From positions 62,001-126,000 of the forward strand of contig JBKQHQ010000230.1 of assembly GCA_052148715.1 (NCBI GenBank): DNA of 64,000 nucleotides, in the 5' to 3' direction. Below are positions 27,020 to 35,107 of this stretch, piece after piece. Under the pieces are notes generated by a model that ran no database searches, was not told the origin of the DNA, and was given only the letters and a program-made list of their open reading frames with translations. The translations under genes and the position numbers were made by a program. Origin of the DNA: JBKQHQ01 sp052148715. Its GTDB lineage: Bacteria; Pseudomonadota; Alphaproteobacteria; Rhizobiales; Xanthobacteraceae. Numbering within the stretch: the stretch's first letter is position 1; the number at the start of each line of letters is the position of its first letter.

Positions 27020-27754
27020 TCAGCTGCCGAGGAACGTCGTGAACTTGTCGACCGCGCAGCGCTCGGTGCGGAACTGATTGACGCGGGCGCCAAAATCGGC
27101 GTAGCCGACGGCCATGCCGCACACGATCTTGTGGTCCTCACTGATCGGCAAATGCGCCCGGATGATTTTCGGATACTCGGCGATCGCGGCTTGCGCGCAG
27201 GTGTGCAGGCCGAATGAACGCGCGGCGATCATGATGCTTTGCAGAAAGCCGCCATAATCCATCCAGCTGCCGACCTCGAGGCGCGCATCGATGGTGAAGA
27301 CCATGCCGAGCGGCGCCCCGAAGAAATTGTAATTGGTGGAGCGTTGCTCCTTCATGCGCTCCTTTTCGCCCCGCTGGATCCCAAGCGTGCCATAAAGGCC
27401 CCAACCGCAGGCGCGGCGGCGCGCGAGATAGGGATCAAAAAGCGTGTCGGTATAATACTTGTAGTCGCGCTCGTGCCCGGGCTCGTCAGCCAGGTAGGCC
27501 GCGCGGATGGCATTGCCGAGAGTTTGCAGCGGCTCCCCGGTGAGGACGAGCACGTTCCACGGCTGCAGGTTTGAGCCGCTCGGCGCGTTCGAGGCAATCG
27601 ATAGAATTTCGCGGATGACGGGAAGCGGCACCGGCGTGCTCAGAAACTTTCGCGCCGACTGACGCGAGCGAATGGCCTCCGCCACGCTCGTTGCCGCATC
27701 TGCCTGCGGGATGTCGGCGGCCGGGACGATCGGCTCGTGGATGATGGCGCCCAT
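27020..27754 (-). CDS. Nitroreductase-family FMN oxidoreductase
   Basis: A 244-residue flavoprotein of the nitroreductase superfamily, usually NAD(P)H-dependent and acting on nitroaromatics, quinones or enones, or as a flavin-dependent dehydrogenase. FMN-contact motifs are visible: AIRSRQSARKF near the N-terminus, SNAPSGSNLQPWNV, and GGFLQSIMIAARSFGLHT. No signal peptide. It is convergent with the 611-residue membrane protein and divergent from the first NMT1-type binding protein across about 215 bp, so it may share that promoter region. Substrate unknown. Confidence 0.9.
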   Translation of the reverse strand: MGAIIHEPIVPAADIPQADAATSVAEAIRSRQSARKFLSTPVPLPVIREILSIASNAPSGSNLQPWNVLVLTGEPLQTLGNAIRAAYLADEPGHERDYKYYTDTLFDPYLARRRACGWGLYGTLGIQRGEKERMKEQRSTNYNFFGAPLGMVFTIDARLEVGSWMDYGGFLQSIMIAARSFGLHTCAQAAIAEYPKIIRAHLPISEDHKIVCGMAVGYADFGARVNQFRTERCAVDKFTTFLGS

Positions 27755-27837
27755 GGCAAAAGCCCTTCAGTTGCCGAGGTGCCGCGAATAGGCCGGGGGC
27801 CGCCTCCTTGGCACGGATATTGCTGAACGATCTACTG

Positions 27838-27890
27838 ACGCTGGTCGATTGCAGATGCACTTCCTATTCGGGATCAGCTTGGACCAGCGT
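27838..27890. promoter_or_regulatory. 9-bp inverted repeat with long spacer in divergent promoter region
   Basis: ACGCTGGTC (27838-27846) and GACCAGCGT (27882-27890) are perfect inverted repeats 35 bp apart, between the nitroreductase and the NMT1-type gene. They could be half-sites for a regulator or the base of a leader RNA stem for the rightward gene. I see no TPP-riboswitch core here. Confidence 0.3.
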
Positions 27891-27968
27891 GCGGTCATTA
27901 TGCAACAGACCAGCCGGTGTTGCCATCGGACTTTCCGCCGCGAGCTTAGTGTAACAAGGAGACAGGCG

Positions 27969-28994
27969 ATGCATAGAGTTTGGGCCGTCCTCGCCGTGCT
28001 GGTCGCCACTGCCGCGACGCTCCCGGCCTTCGCCGAGGAAAGGACGCCGGTACGCTTTACGCTCGACTGGAAATTTCAGGGCCTCCACAGCTGGTACTAT
28101 CTCGCGCTGAAGCGAGGGTACTTTGCCCAGGAGGGCCTCGACCTAACGATCGATCAGGGAGAGGGCTCCGCCGCGACCGTTACGCGAGTGATGAGCGGCG
28201 CTTACGACGCTGGGTTCGGAGATATCAACGCCATCATCCAGAATGCCGCGCTGCATCCGGGCGCCGCGCCGGTGATGGTGTACATGATCTACAGCAACGG
28301 GCCCTTCGTGATGGGAACGTTGGCCGGCGGGCCGATCAAGCAACTCAAGGACGTTGAGAATCATACGATCGGGTCGCCCGCCGGAAGCGCGGCGCTCGCC
28401 TTGTTTGGGACCTTGGCGAAGAAAAACAACATCGATCAAAGCCTGATCAAGTTCGTGAACATGGCGCCCAATCTGCAGGACCAGATGCTCGTCAGCCGGC
28501 AGGTCGACGCCACGCTCACCTTTAACGTGACGAGTTACATCAACATAATCGGTATGCATCTCGACCCCGACAAGGATATTCGCTGGTTTTACTTCAACAA
28601 TTACGGGCTCGACCTCTATTCGAACGGCATCATGGTGTCGCCCAAGCTCCTGCAGAGGCCCGACATGGTGAAGGGTCTTGTCCGCGCCATCAATAAGGGG
28701 ATTGTCGAGGCAACCAAGAACCCGGATGAGGCGATCGCAGCTCTCGTCGAGCAGGAGCCGTTGATCAATAAGGACCTCGAGAAACGTCGCATGCTCTATG
28801 CTCTTCGGACCTTGATATTGACTCCCGAGGAAGCCGAGCTTGGGATCGGCGACGTGAAGGACGCCCGCCTGAAAGCCTCGATCAGCCAGGTGGCGCAATC
28901 CTTCGGCTTGTCGCGTGAGCCCGACGGGTCGGAGATCTTCAACCGATCCTTCCTCCCACCGCGCGCCGAACGTGCCCTTGAGTTAACGCAATAG
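27969..28994 (+). CDS. NMT1/THI5-like ABC substrate-binding protein (first of two)
   Basis: A 341-residue periplasmic binding protein of the NMT1/THI5/SsuA group, whose members bind pyrimidine, sulfonate, taurine or aromatic ligands. A signal peptide (VWAVLAVLVATAATLPAFA) precedes VRFTLDWKFQGLHSWYYLA, the typical start with the ligand-facing W. AAGGAGA precedes the ATG at 27969. It heads a gene series with a second, clearly paralogous binding protein, an SDR, one ATPase, one permease and an amidohydrolase. Shared blocks with the second protein include DLYSNGIMVS and VKGLVRAINKG. The ligand is probably a heterocycle given the deaminase-like last gene (inference). Confidence 0.9.
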   Translation: MHRVWAVLAVLVATAATLPAFAEERTPVRFTLDWKFQGLHSWYYLALKRGYFAQEGLDLTIDQGEGSAATVTRVMSGAYDAGFGDINAIIQNAALHPGAAPVMVYMIYSNGPFVMGTLAGGPIKQLKDVENHTIGSPAGSAALALFGTLAKKNNIDQSLIKFVNMAPNLQDQMLVSRQVDATLTFNVTSYINIIGMHLDPDKDIRWFYFNNYGLDLYSNGIMVSPKLLQRPDMVKGLVRAINKGIVEATKNPDEAIAALVEQEPLINKDLEKRRMLYALRTLILTPEEAELGIGDVKDARLKASISQVAQSFGLSREPDGSEIFNRSFLPPRAERALELTQ

Positions 28995-29028
28995 GCTGAG
29001 GCTGCGCGGCGGTCGCGACAGGCACACG

Positions 29029-29054
29029 GCTTGCAGGGTCCGAACCCTGTAAGC
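29029..29054. terminator. 11-bp hairpin between the two binding-protein genes
   Basis: GCTTGCAGGGT and ACCCTGTAAGC pair over 11 positions with one G-T wobble and a 4-nt CCGA loop, 35 nt after the first binding-protein stop. An AATTT follows a few bases later. It may be a partial terminator or an mRNA-stabilising stem that sets the first receptor at a higher level than the rest of the operon. Confidence 0.45.
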
Positions 29055-29267
29055 ACGCAATTTGGGCCGGTGTGCGTTCCGGAGGCGATCATATCGAGAG
29101 GCAATCCGCTCTTTGAGCAGGAATTGAGCTTTGCGTGCCCAGGCATGCAGCTGTATGACTACGATTCGAGCAATTGCACCGGGCGTTGGCGAAGGGTCTT
29201 CGACCACAAGGGCGCGCATCGCTGCGCCGCGGATCGATCAAATGGGAAAAGAAAATAGGAGTATACG

Positions 29268-30308
29268 ATGATGCGCTGGCGCTTGCGTTCGAACCTTGCC
29301 GGCCTGCTCGCCGTCTCGGTTGCGGCCATGCTCTCGCTTGCCGCCGTGGCGGCGGAGCCGACGAAAATCAAGTTCGTGCTCAACTGGAAGTACCAGGGAC
29401 CGCAGGGATGGTTCTTTCTCGCCGAGGACCGCGGCTACCTGAAAGCGGAAGGCATCGATATCACCTACGACCAGAGCAACGGATCGGGGGCCGGCGTCCC
29501 GCTCATCGCGCAGGGCACCTACGATGCGGCCTTCAGCGACATCAACGCGCTGATCGAGTTTGCCGCTAAGAAACCCGACGAGGCGCCGATCGCCGTCTAC
29601 CTCCTGTACAACCGCCCGCCCTTCACCATCGCGGTCAAGGCCGATAGCCCGATCCACACGCCCAAGGATCTTGAAGGCAAGACGTTGGGCGGTTCCCCGG
29701 GCGACGGCGCGCTCAAGCTCTTTCCTGCGTTCTGCAAGATCACCATGATCGACTGCACGAAGATCAACATCACCAGTATGCAGCCGAGCCTGCGCGAGCA
29801 GATGCTCATGCAAGGTCAAGTCGACGGGGTTTTCGGCTACGTCAATACCATTCGCTTCAGCGCCAAGCTGATGGGCGTCGATGACAAGCAGCTGCGCTAC
29901 ATCAATTACGGAGACTATGGGATGGACCTCTATTCCAATGCCGTGATGGTGTCGAAGCGCTTGGCCAAGGAGAAGCCCGAGGTGGTGAAGGGGCTGGTAC
30001 GAGCCATCAACAAAGGGCTGCTCGATGCGTTGAAGGACCCCGACGCGGCGATCGCCGCGGTGGCCAAGCGCGAGCCGCTGATCAAGAGCGCGATCGAGCG
30101 CGAACGCTTCGACGCGACCATCGCGGCCGAGATGAACCACCCGGAAGTCGCCAAGATCGGCCTTGGCAATGTCGACACGGCCCGGCTCAAGAAATCGATC
30201 GACATCCTGGTGGTCGCGGATGCCCTGCCGCGCACGCCGGGCATCGATGAGATCTTTACCCCGGCCTTCCTGCCGCCCGCCGATGAGCTGGTGAAGAAGC
30301 TGTTCTGA
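29268..30308 (+). CDS. NMT1/THI5-like ABC substrate-binding protein (second of two)
   Basis: A 346-residue paralogue of the preceding binding protein, with a signal peptide (GLLAVSVAAMLSLAAVAA) and a mature start IKFVLNWKYQGPQGWFFLA. The family blocks GTYDAAFSDINAL, DLYSNAVMVS and VKGLVRAINKG line up with those of the first copy. It is followed after 84 bp by the SDR gene. Only one permease and one ATPase are encoded downstream, so the two receptors probably share them and widen the substrate range (inference). A 270-bp gap and a hairpin separate it from the first copy, so an internal promoter is possible. Confidence 0.9.
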   Translation: MMRWRLRSNLAGLLAVSVAAMLSLAAVAAEPTKIKFVLNWKYQGPQGWFFLAEDRGYLKAEGIDITYDQSNGSGAGVPLIAQGTYDAAFSDINALIEFAAKKPDEAPIAVYLLYNRPPFTIAVKADSPIHTPKDLEGKTLGGSPGDGALKLFPAFCKITMIDCTKINITSMQPSLREQMLMQGQVDGVFGYVNTIRFSAKLMGVDDKQLRYINYGDYGMDLYSNAVMVSKRLAKEKPEVVKGLVRAINKGLLDALKDPDAAIAAVAKREPLIKSAIERERFDATIAAEMNHPEVAKIGLGNVDTARLKKSIDILVVADALPRTPGIDEIFTPAFLPPADELVKKLF

Positions 30309-30392
30309 TCGCGGCATCGGCGACGGTCCGCCGGCTCGGCCTTGAGCGGTGGACCGGGGTGCCGCCGCGACAACTGACATGACCGAGCCGCT

Positions 30393-31187
30393 ATGGATTT
30401 GGGACTGAAGGGACGGGTCGCCGTCATAACCGGGCCGGCAAAAGGCATGGGTGCCGCGATCACCAATGCCTTCGCGGCCGAGGGCGCGCGGCTCGCCCTG
30501 ATCGGCCGCGACACCGCCGCGATCGAGCCGGTCGCCGCCGAGGTGTTGGCCCGTGGCGGCGATGCCATCGTGTTGTCGTGCGACCTCACCGACCCCGATC
30601 AATGCGAGGGCGCGGCGCGGGAAACCAGGAATGCGTTCGACGGGCGCATCGACATCCTCGTCAATGTCGCCGGCGGCTCCGGGCCCATCGGCAAGACCGG
30701 TGTCGAGACGACACCCGCGGAGTTCGACGCCATCGTCACCCTGAATATGCACGGCTGCTTCCACACCATGCGCAGCGTGCTCCCGACGATGATGGCGCAA
30801 CGCTACGGCAAGATCGTCAATGTCGGCGGCACCTTCGGCATGCGCGGCCGCGCCGGCCGCATGGCCTATTCGGCATCGAAATGGGGGCTGCGCGGCATCA
30901 CCAAGAGTTTTGCGCTCGAGGTCGGTTCCTACAACATCAACGTCAATTGCGTCGCGCCGGGTATGGTCGACGGCCCGCGCTTCCGCGACAAGGTGTGCGC
31001 CGACATGGCGCGCCGGCTCAACATCACGGTCGAGGAGGCCGCGGCTCGGCACGCCGCCGACTATGCGCTGAAGCGCGTGACCGCGGATGCCGACGTTGCC
31101 AATGCCTGCTTGTTTCTCGCCAGTGACGTATCGCGTCAGATCACCGGCGTCGACCTGGCGGTCGATGGCGGCTGGGCGATGCTGTGA
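30393..31187 (+). CDS. SDR-family oxidoreductase
   Basis: A 264-residue short-chain dehydrogenase/reductase. The cofactor motif ITGPAKGMGAA (TGxxxGxG) is at residues 13-23, the NVAGG motif is in the middle, and the catalytic Tyr and Lys are in AYSASKWG. The position 13 residues before the Tyr, normally Ser, is Gly here (VGGTFGMRG), with a Thr next to it. The C-terminal end GVDLAVDGGWAML is typical. Its stop overlaps the GTG start of the ABC ATPase by 4 bp, so translation is coupled. In this operon it probably oxidises or reduces an alcohol/ketone group of the imported compound (inference). Confidence 0.92.
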   Translation: MDLGLKGRVAVITGPAKGMGAAITNAFAAEGARLALIGRDTAAIEPVAAEVLARGGDAIVLSCDLTDPDQCEGAARETRNAFDGRIDILVNVAGGSGPIGKTGVETTPAEFDAIVTLNMHGCFHTMRSVLPTMMAQRYGKIVNVGGTFGMRGRAGRMAYSASKWGLRGITKSFALEVGSYNINVNCVAPGMVDGPRFRDKVCADMARRLNITVEEAAARHAADYALKRVTADADVANACLFLASDVSRQITGVDLAVDGGWAML

Positions 31188-32074
31188 AAGCGTCTTCTGC
31201 GTCCCATACGGAGGCTTTCGTCGAGCTCGAGGGCGCGACCGTCACCTATGGGCGCGGGTCGCGCGGGGTGCATGCCTTGGCGCGGACCGATTTGCGGGTG
31301 GGGCAGGGCGATTTTGTCGCCTTGGTCGGCCCTTCGGGCTGCGGCAAGTCGACCATACTCAAGCTCGTCACCGGACTGATCAAGGCATCGAGCGGCTTCG
31401 TCTTCGTCTCGGGACGTGAAGTCGGAGCCGAGCCGATGCGGGTCGGGATGGCGTTTCAGAATCCCACCTTGCTGCCGTGGCTCTCGATCCGCGACAACGT
31501 CATGCTGCCGTTGAAGATCGTCGCGCCGTTCCGGCAGGAGTACCGTGCGCAGCGCAAGCGGGCGTTTCGCGAGCGGGCGGACGCGCTGCTGGCGCAAGTA
31601 GGGCTTGCCGGGTTCGGCGACAAATATCCGTGGCAGCTTTCCGGCGGCATGATGCAGCGCGCCTCGCTCTGTCGCGCGCTGATCCACGATCCGCAACTGC
31701 TGATGCTCGACGAGCCGTTCGGTGCGCTTGATCAATTCACCCGCGAGGAGCTGTGGGCGATCATGCAGGATCTGTGGATGGCGCGCCGGCCGACGGTGCT
31801 GCTCGTCACCCACGATCTGAAGGAGGCCGCCTATCTCGCCAACCGCATCTGCGTCATGCAGGCCCGCCCCGGGCGGATCATCGACGACAGCCCGGTGCCG
31901 TTTGCGCGCCCGCGCGTGATCGATACCTGCTATCTGCCCGACTTCGTCGCCATGACGCAGCGCCTGCGCGAGCTGATTGTCTCCGCCCGCACGCTCGACC
32001 CGTCTTCCGAAGGAGCCGACCGCGCGCCGCACCAAAGCGCGGCCGCATCATTGAATCCCGAGCGGGCCGCGTGA
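31184..32074 (+). CDS. ABC transporter ATP-binding protein, nitrate/sulfonate/pyrimidine type
   Basis: A 296-residue ATPase of the SsuB/TauB group. Walker A is GPSGCGKST, the signature is LSGGMMQRASLCRAL, Walker B is LLMLDEPFGAL and the H-loop is LVTHDL. It starts at a GTG that overlaps the SDR stop (GTGA) and ends overlapping the permease ATG by one base (TGATG), so SDR, ATPase and permease are translationally coupled. It powers import of the ligand held by the two upstream receptors. The frame extends to a basic, low-complexity C-terminus of about 25 residues. Confidence 0.93.
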   Translation: MKASSASHTEAFVELEGATVTYGRGSRGVHALARTDLRVGQGDFVALVGPSGCGKSTILKLVTGLIKASSGFVFVSGREVGAEPMRVGMAFQNPTLLPWLSIRDNVMLPLKIVAPFRQEYRAQRKRAFRERADALLAQVGLAGFGDKYPWQLSGGMMQRASLCRALIHDPQLLMLDEPFGALDQFTREELWAIMQDLWMARRPTVLLVTHDLKEAAYLANRICVMQARPGRIIDDSPVPFARPRVIDTCYLPDFVAMTQRLRELIVSARTLDPSSEGADRAPHQSAAASLNPERAA

Positions 32075-32847
32075 TGAACCAGGAACTGCATCGCCGCATC
32101 GCCTCGATCGCGCTCATCGTCGGTCTCTTCGTCGCCTGGGAGGTGATCTGTCGCGTCTTCGGGGTGAGCGACATCGTCATCCCGAGGCCGAGTCAGATCC
32201 TGGTCGCGTTGTGGGAACGCATGCCGCAGCTGTGGCCGCACACGCTGCAGACCCTCTACACCACGCTTGTCGGCTTTCTCTTCGGCATCATCCTCGGCAT
32301 CGTGCTCGGCGTCATGGTCGGCTCCTCGAAGCTTGCCTACGACGTGGCCTATCCGTTGCTGGTCGGCTTCGCGTCGATCCCGAAGGTCGCGGTGGTGCCA
32401 ATCTTTGTGCTTTGGTTCGGCGCCGGGACCGTGCCGGCGATCCTGACCGCCATGATCATGTCGCTCTTTCCGATCGTCGTGAATGTCGCGACCGGCCTCG
32501 CCACGACGGAGCCCGAGCTTGAAGACGTGATGCGGGCCTGGCGCGCGAGCAAGTTCGACATTCTGTGGAACGTCGGGCTGCCGCGGACGATGCCGTATTT
32601 CTTTGCCTCGTTGAAGGTCGCGGTGTCATTGGCCTTCGTCGGCACGGTGATCTCTGAAACCGTCGCGTCGAATCGGGGCATCGGCAACGTGATGATGATC
32701 GCGAGCTCCATGTTCGACGTTCCGCTGGTCTTCGCCGGCCTGGTGATCCTGGCGGCCCTGGGCATCGCGCTCTATGTCGTGTTCTCGTTCATCGAGCACC
32801 GGGTCACCGGCTGGGCGCATCGTAAGGACGAACTGGTGGTGAGCTGA
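32074..32847 (+). CDS. ABC transporter permease, nitrate/sulfonate/pyrimidine type
   Basis: A 257-residue inner-membrane permease of the BPD_transp_1 family with about six membrane segments. The EAA-type loop that docks to the ATPase is visible around EDVMRAWRASKFDILWNVGLP, and the upstream PKVAVVPIFVLWFGAG is a hallmark of SsuC/TauC relatives. The ATG overlaps the ATPase stop by one base. The amidohydrolase follows after 5 bp. One permease gene implies a homodimeric channel. Confidence 0.93.
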   Translation: MNQELHRRIASIALIVGLFVAWEVICRVFGVSDIVIPRPSQILVALWERMPQLWPHTLQTLYTTLVGFLFGIILGIVLGVMVGSSKLAYDVAYPLLVGFASIPKVAVVPIFVLWFGAGTVPAILTAMIMSLFPIVVNVATGLATTEPELEDVMRAWRASKFDILWNVGLPRTMPYFFASLKVAVSLAFVGTVISETVASNRGIGNVMMIASSMFDVPLVFAGLVILAALGIALYVVFSFIEHRVTGWAHRKDELVVS

Positions 32848-32852
32848 AAACG

Positions 32853-34295
32853 ATGCGCAACATCACCTGCGCCCATCTGATCGCCGACGCCGACACGCCC
32901 GTCCGCTCGGCGCAGGAGGTTCGGATCGTCGACGCGCAAATTGCCGCGGTCGGCGCCGCGCCGGGCCCGGTCGATCAGCTTTTGGCCCTGCCGGCGCTTG
33001 TCAACGCGCATGATCATGGCCGCGCGGTGCGCACGAGCTCGCTCGGCGCCGGCGGCAAGCCGCTCGAGGCCTGGCTGAATTATCTCGCCTTGTTTCCGTC
33101 CGTCGATCCCTACCTGGCGGCCGTCGTCTCGCTCGGAACGAGCGCGCTTGGCGGGGTCGGCACGGTGATGGTGCACTATACCCGTGCCCAGGGGTTCACG
33201 GATTTGCCGGCGGAGGCCGTCGAGGTCGCCCGCGCCGCGCGCGACGTGGGCGTCCGGGTCGGTTTCGCGGTGGCGATGCGCGACCGCAACCCCCTGGCCT
33301 ACGGCCCCTCGGAGCCCATCCTCGCCGCGCTTCCATCATCGGCGCGGCGCGAAGTCGAGCAAAGGTTCCTGCGCCAGCCGCCGACGCCGTCGCAGTTCGT
33401 CGCGCTCGTCGAGGCGGTGGCGGCGGCCGCCGCCGGACCGCATTTCGACGTGCAATACGGACCGAACGGCGTGCAGTGGTGCAGCGACGCGCTGCTCGAG
33501 GCGGTGGCGGACGCCTCCCATCGCAACGGCCGCCGGGTGCACATGCATCTGTTCGAGACCCGCTACCAACGCGCCTGGGCCGATGCGGCCTATCCGTCCG
33601 GCGTCGTGCGTCACCTCGATGCCATCGGCCTCCTGTCGCCGCGGCTGACGCTGGCGCATTGCGTGTGGGCACGGCCCGACGAGCTTGAGCTCCTGGCCGA
33701 ACGCGGCGTGCGCATTGCCGTGAACTCGAGCTCGAACCTGCTGCTGCGCTCCGGCGTGGCGCCGCTCGCGACCATGCTCGCCAAAGGCTGCCGCGTGGCA
33801 CTCGGGGTCGATGCGCTTGCACTCGACGACGACAGCGATGCCTTGCGCGAGCTGCGGCTCGCGCATCTCCTTCATGCCGGCACGGGCTTCAAGGTGTCGG
33901 TCAGCCGCGAGCAGATTTTGCGCATGGCATTTGCGAACGGACGCTTTTCCGTCACCAATGTCGCCGACGGCGGCTCCATCGCGGCCGGCGGACCGGCCGA
34001 TCTCCTGCTCCTGGATTGGTCGGCGATCGATGACGATCGGCTGCGCGACGACATCGACCCGCTGGTTCTCCTGTTGGCGCGCGGCAAGGCGCAGCATGTC
34101 CACGAGCTGATCGTCGCCGGGCGCTCCGTCGCCAAGGACGGAAAAATTCTCGGCGTCGACCTGCCGGCCGCGCGGAAGGAGATCATGGCCCGGATGCGCG
34201 CCGGCATGGCGGCCAACGCATCTCTGGCGACGGCGGTGCAGGCGCTCGACGGGGTTTTGGCGCGGCATTATGAGCCCGATGCGCCCTGCTGCTGA
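32853..34295 (+). CDS. Amidohydrolase, cytosine-deaminase/chlorohydrolase-like
   Basis: A 480-residue cytoplasmic metal-dependent hydrolase of the amidohydrolase superfamily. Metal ligands are visible: NAHDHG (His53, His55), VHMHLFE, LTLAHCVW and GVDALALDDD, in the order found in deaminases and chlorohydrolases (AtzA, SsnA, guanine and cytosine deaminases). The C-terminal part rebuilds the small beta-sandwich with the N-terminus (SIAAGGPADLLLLDW). It is the last gene of the operon, 5 bp after the permease. Together with pyrimidine-type receptors it suggests deamination or ring hydrolysis of an imported N-heterocycle (inference). Confidence 0.9.
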   Translation: MRNITCAHLIADADTPVRSAQEVRIVDAQIAAVGAAPGPVDQLLALPALVNAHDHGRAVRTSSLGAGGKPLEAWLNYLALFPSVDPYLAAVVSLGTSALGGVGTVMVHYTRAQGFTDLPAEAVEVARAARDVGVRVGFAVAMRDRNPLAYGPSEPILAALPSSARREVEQRFLRQPPTPSQFVALVEAVAAAAAGPHFDVQYGPNGVQWCSDALLEAVADASHRNGRRVHMHLFETRYQRAWADAAYPSGVVRHLDAIGLLSPRLTLAHCVWARPDELELLAERGVRIAVNSSSNLLLRSGVAPLATMLAKGCRVALGVDALALDDDSDALRELRLAHLLHAGTGFKVSVSREQILRMAFANGRFSVTNVADGGSIAAGGPADLLLLDWSAIDDDRLRDDIDPLVLLLARGKAQHVHELIVAGRSVAKDGKILGVDLPAARKEIMARMRAGMAANASLATAVQALDGVLARHYEPDAPCC

Positions 34296-34406
34296 CGCCG
34301 GCAACATTGGTTCGGCAATGCTCATTATCTGAGCGGTCGCGCTTGCGAGCAGTTGGGACAATGCCTGCTTGCGTTGCCGGGGAGCGCCCGGTCCTTGCGC
34401 CTCTCG

Positions 34407-34961
34407 CTATTCGGCCTGCCCGTGCGTTTTGCCGACCGGCTCGGCGCTGACCAGCACGGCCGCAACAATGCATGGCTCGCTGCCGCGTACGCTCCAGGAG
34501 TGATTGGTCCCACGCTGGACGAGAATATCGCCGGCTCTCAGTAGCTTTTCGCCAGTCTCCATGATGGCGTGGATCTCACCTTTTAGAATGATGATGTAAT
34601 CGACCGTTGCGGTCTTATGCATCATCGGGTCGGCGTTCGATTTGTCTTTGGCATGACCTGCGCCAATAGATTCAAACGCCTTCACGGCATCCGTATTGAC
34701 GCGCCACTGGGAGTCCGGCGGAAATTCCACGATTCTGAGGATCGTACCTCCCGTAGGGGGCTCAAGTCGTACTGGTCGTGCTGCGGCATCGCCGTAGCTT
34801 TCGTTATTCGCGGGAGCACTTGTCGTCTCCCACAGGTCGGTGAGCGCAAGGCCAGGCATCGAATCCATTTCTTTCACGTTCGGCGCCAGACCGTCCATGA
34901 GGAAAGACGAATTTCCATTCTTGTCGTGGCCGGTAACCACGCGCCTGACACGCCAAACCAA
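34407..34961 (-). CDS. Cupin-domain protein
   Basis: A 184-residue protein with a single cupin barrel in its C-terminal half. The first motif is MHKTATVDYIIILKGEI, the second is GDILVQRGTNHSW. The N-terminal VRRVVTGHDKNGNSSF is typical of a widespread cupin subgroup found with aromatic-degradation genes. Start is TTG, supported by AGGAG 6 nt upstream; no ATG is available at the right place. Only one histidine is seen in the first motif, so metal binding may be incomplete. It is divergent from the TetR gene, with two palindromes in the 146-bp gap, and is probably its regulatory target. Function unknown; a dioxygenase or isomerase-like role is possible. Confidence 0.87.
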   Translation of the reverse strand: MVWRVRRVVTGHDKNGNSSFLMDGLAPNVKEMDSMPGLALTDLWETTSAPANNESYGDAAARPVRLEPPTGGTILRIVEFPPDSQWRVNTDAVKAFESIGAGHAKDKSNADPMMHKTATVDYIIILKGEIHAIMETGEKLLRAGDILVQRGTNHSWSVRGSEPCIVAAVLVSAEPVGKTHGQAE

Positions 34962-35047
34962 GATACGCTCCTGTCATTCGATGGGTGGCCCGACGCACTG
35001 CGTGGCGGGTCATTTCGCCGCGCCGCTGGCGGCGGGGCCCCAGCATA

Positions 35048-35085
35048 GTACAGGCCTTGTACGGATTGGCAATAATTTTGTACAA
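35048..35085. promoter_or_regulatory. Two GTAC-centred palindromes, likely TetR operator
   Basis: GTACA and TGTAC arms lie at 35048-35062 around GGCCT, and TTGTACAA at 35078-35085. Both contain TTGTAC, and both lie just upstream of the TetR ATG and between it and the divergent cupin gene. This is the usual place for a TetR repressor site controlling both genes. Confidence 0.5.
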
Positions 35086-35107
35086 TCGTTCAACTCGATG
35101 AGGACGC

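Noticed and set aside
27760..27968. TPP-type riboswitch upstream of the NMT1/THI5-like receptor
   Set aside because: Looked for because of the receptor family, but the CUGAGA and GAUCUGG-type core elements are absent.
29238..31052. Leftward open frame of 604 codons across the second receptor and the SDR
   Set aside because: It spans two unrelated real genes on the other strand and has shadow composition.
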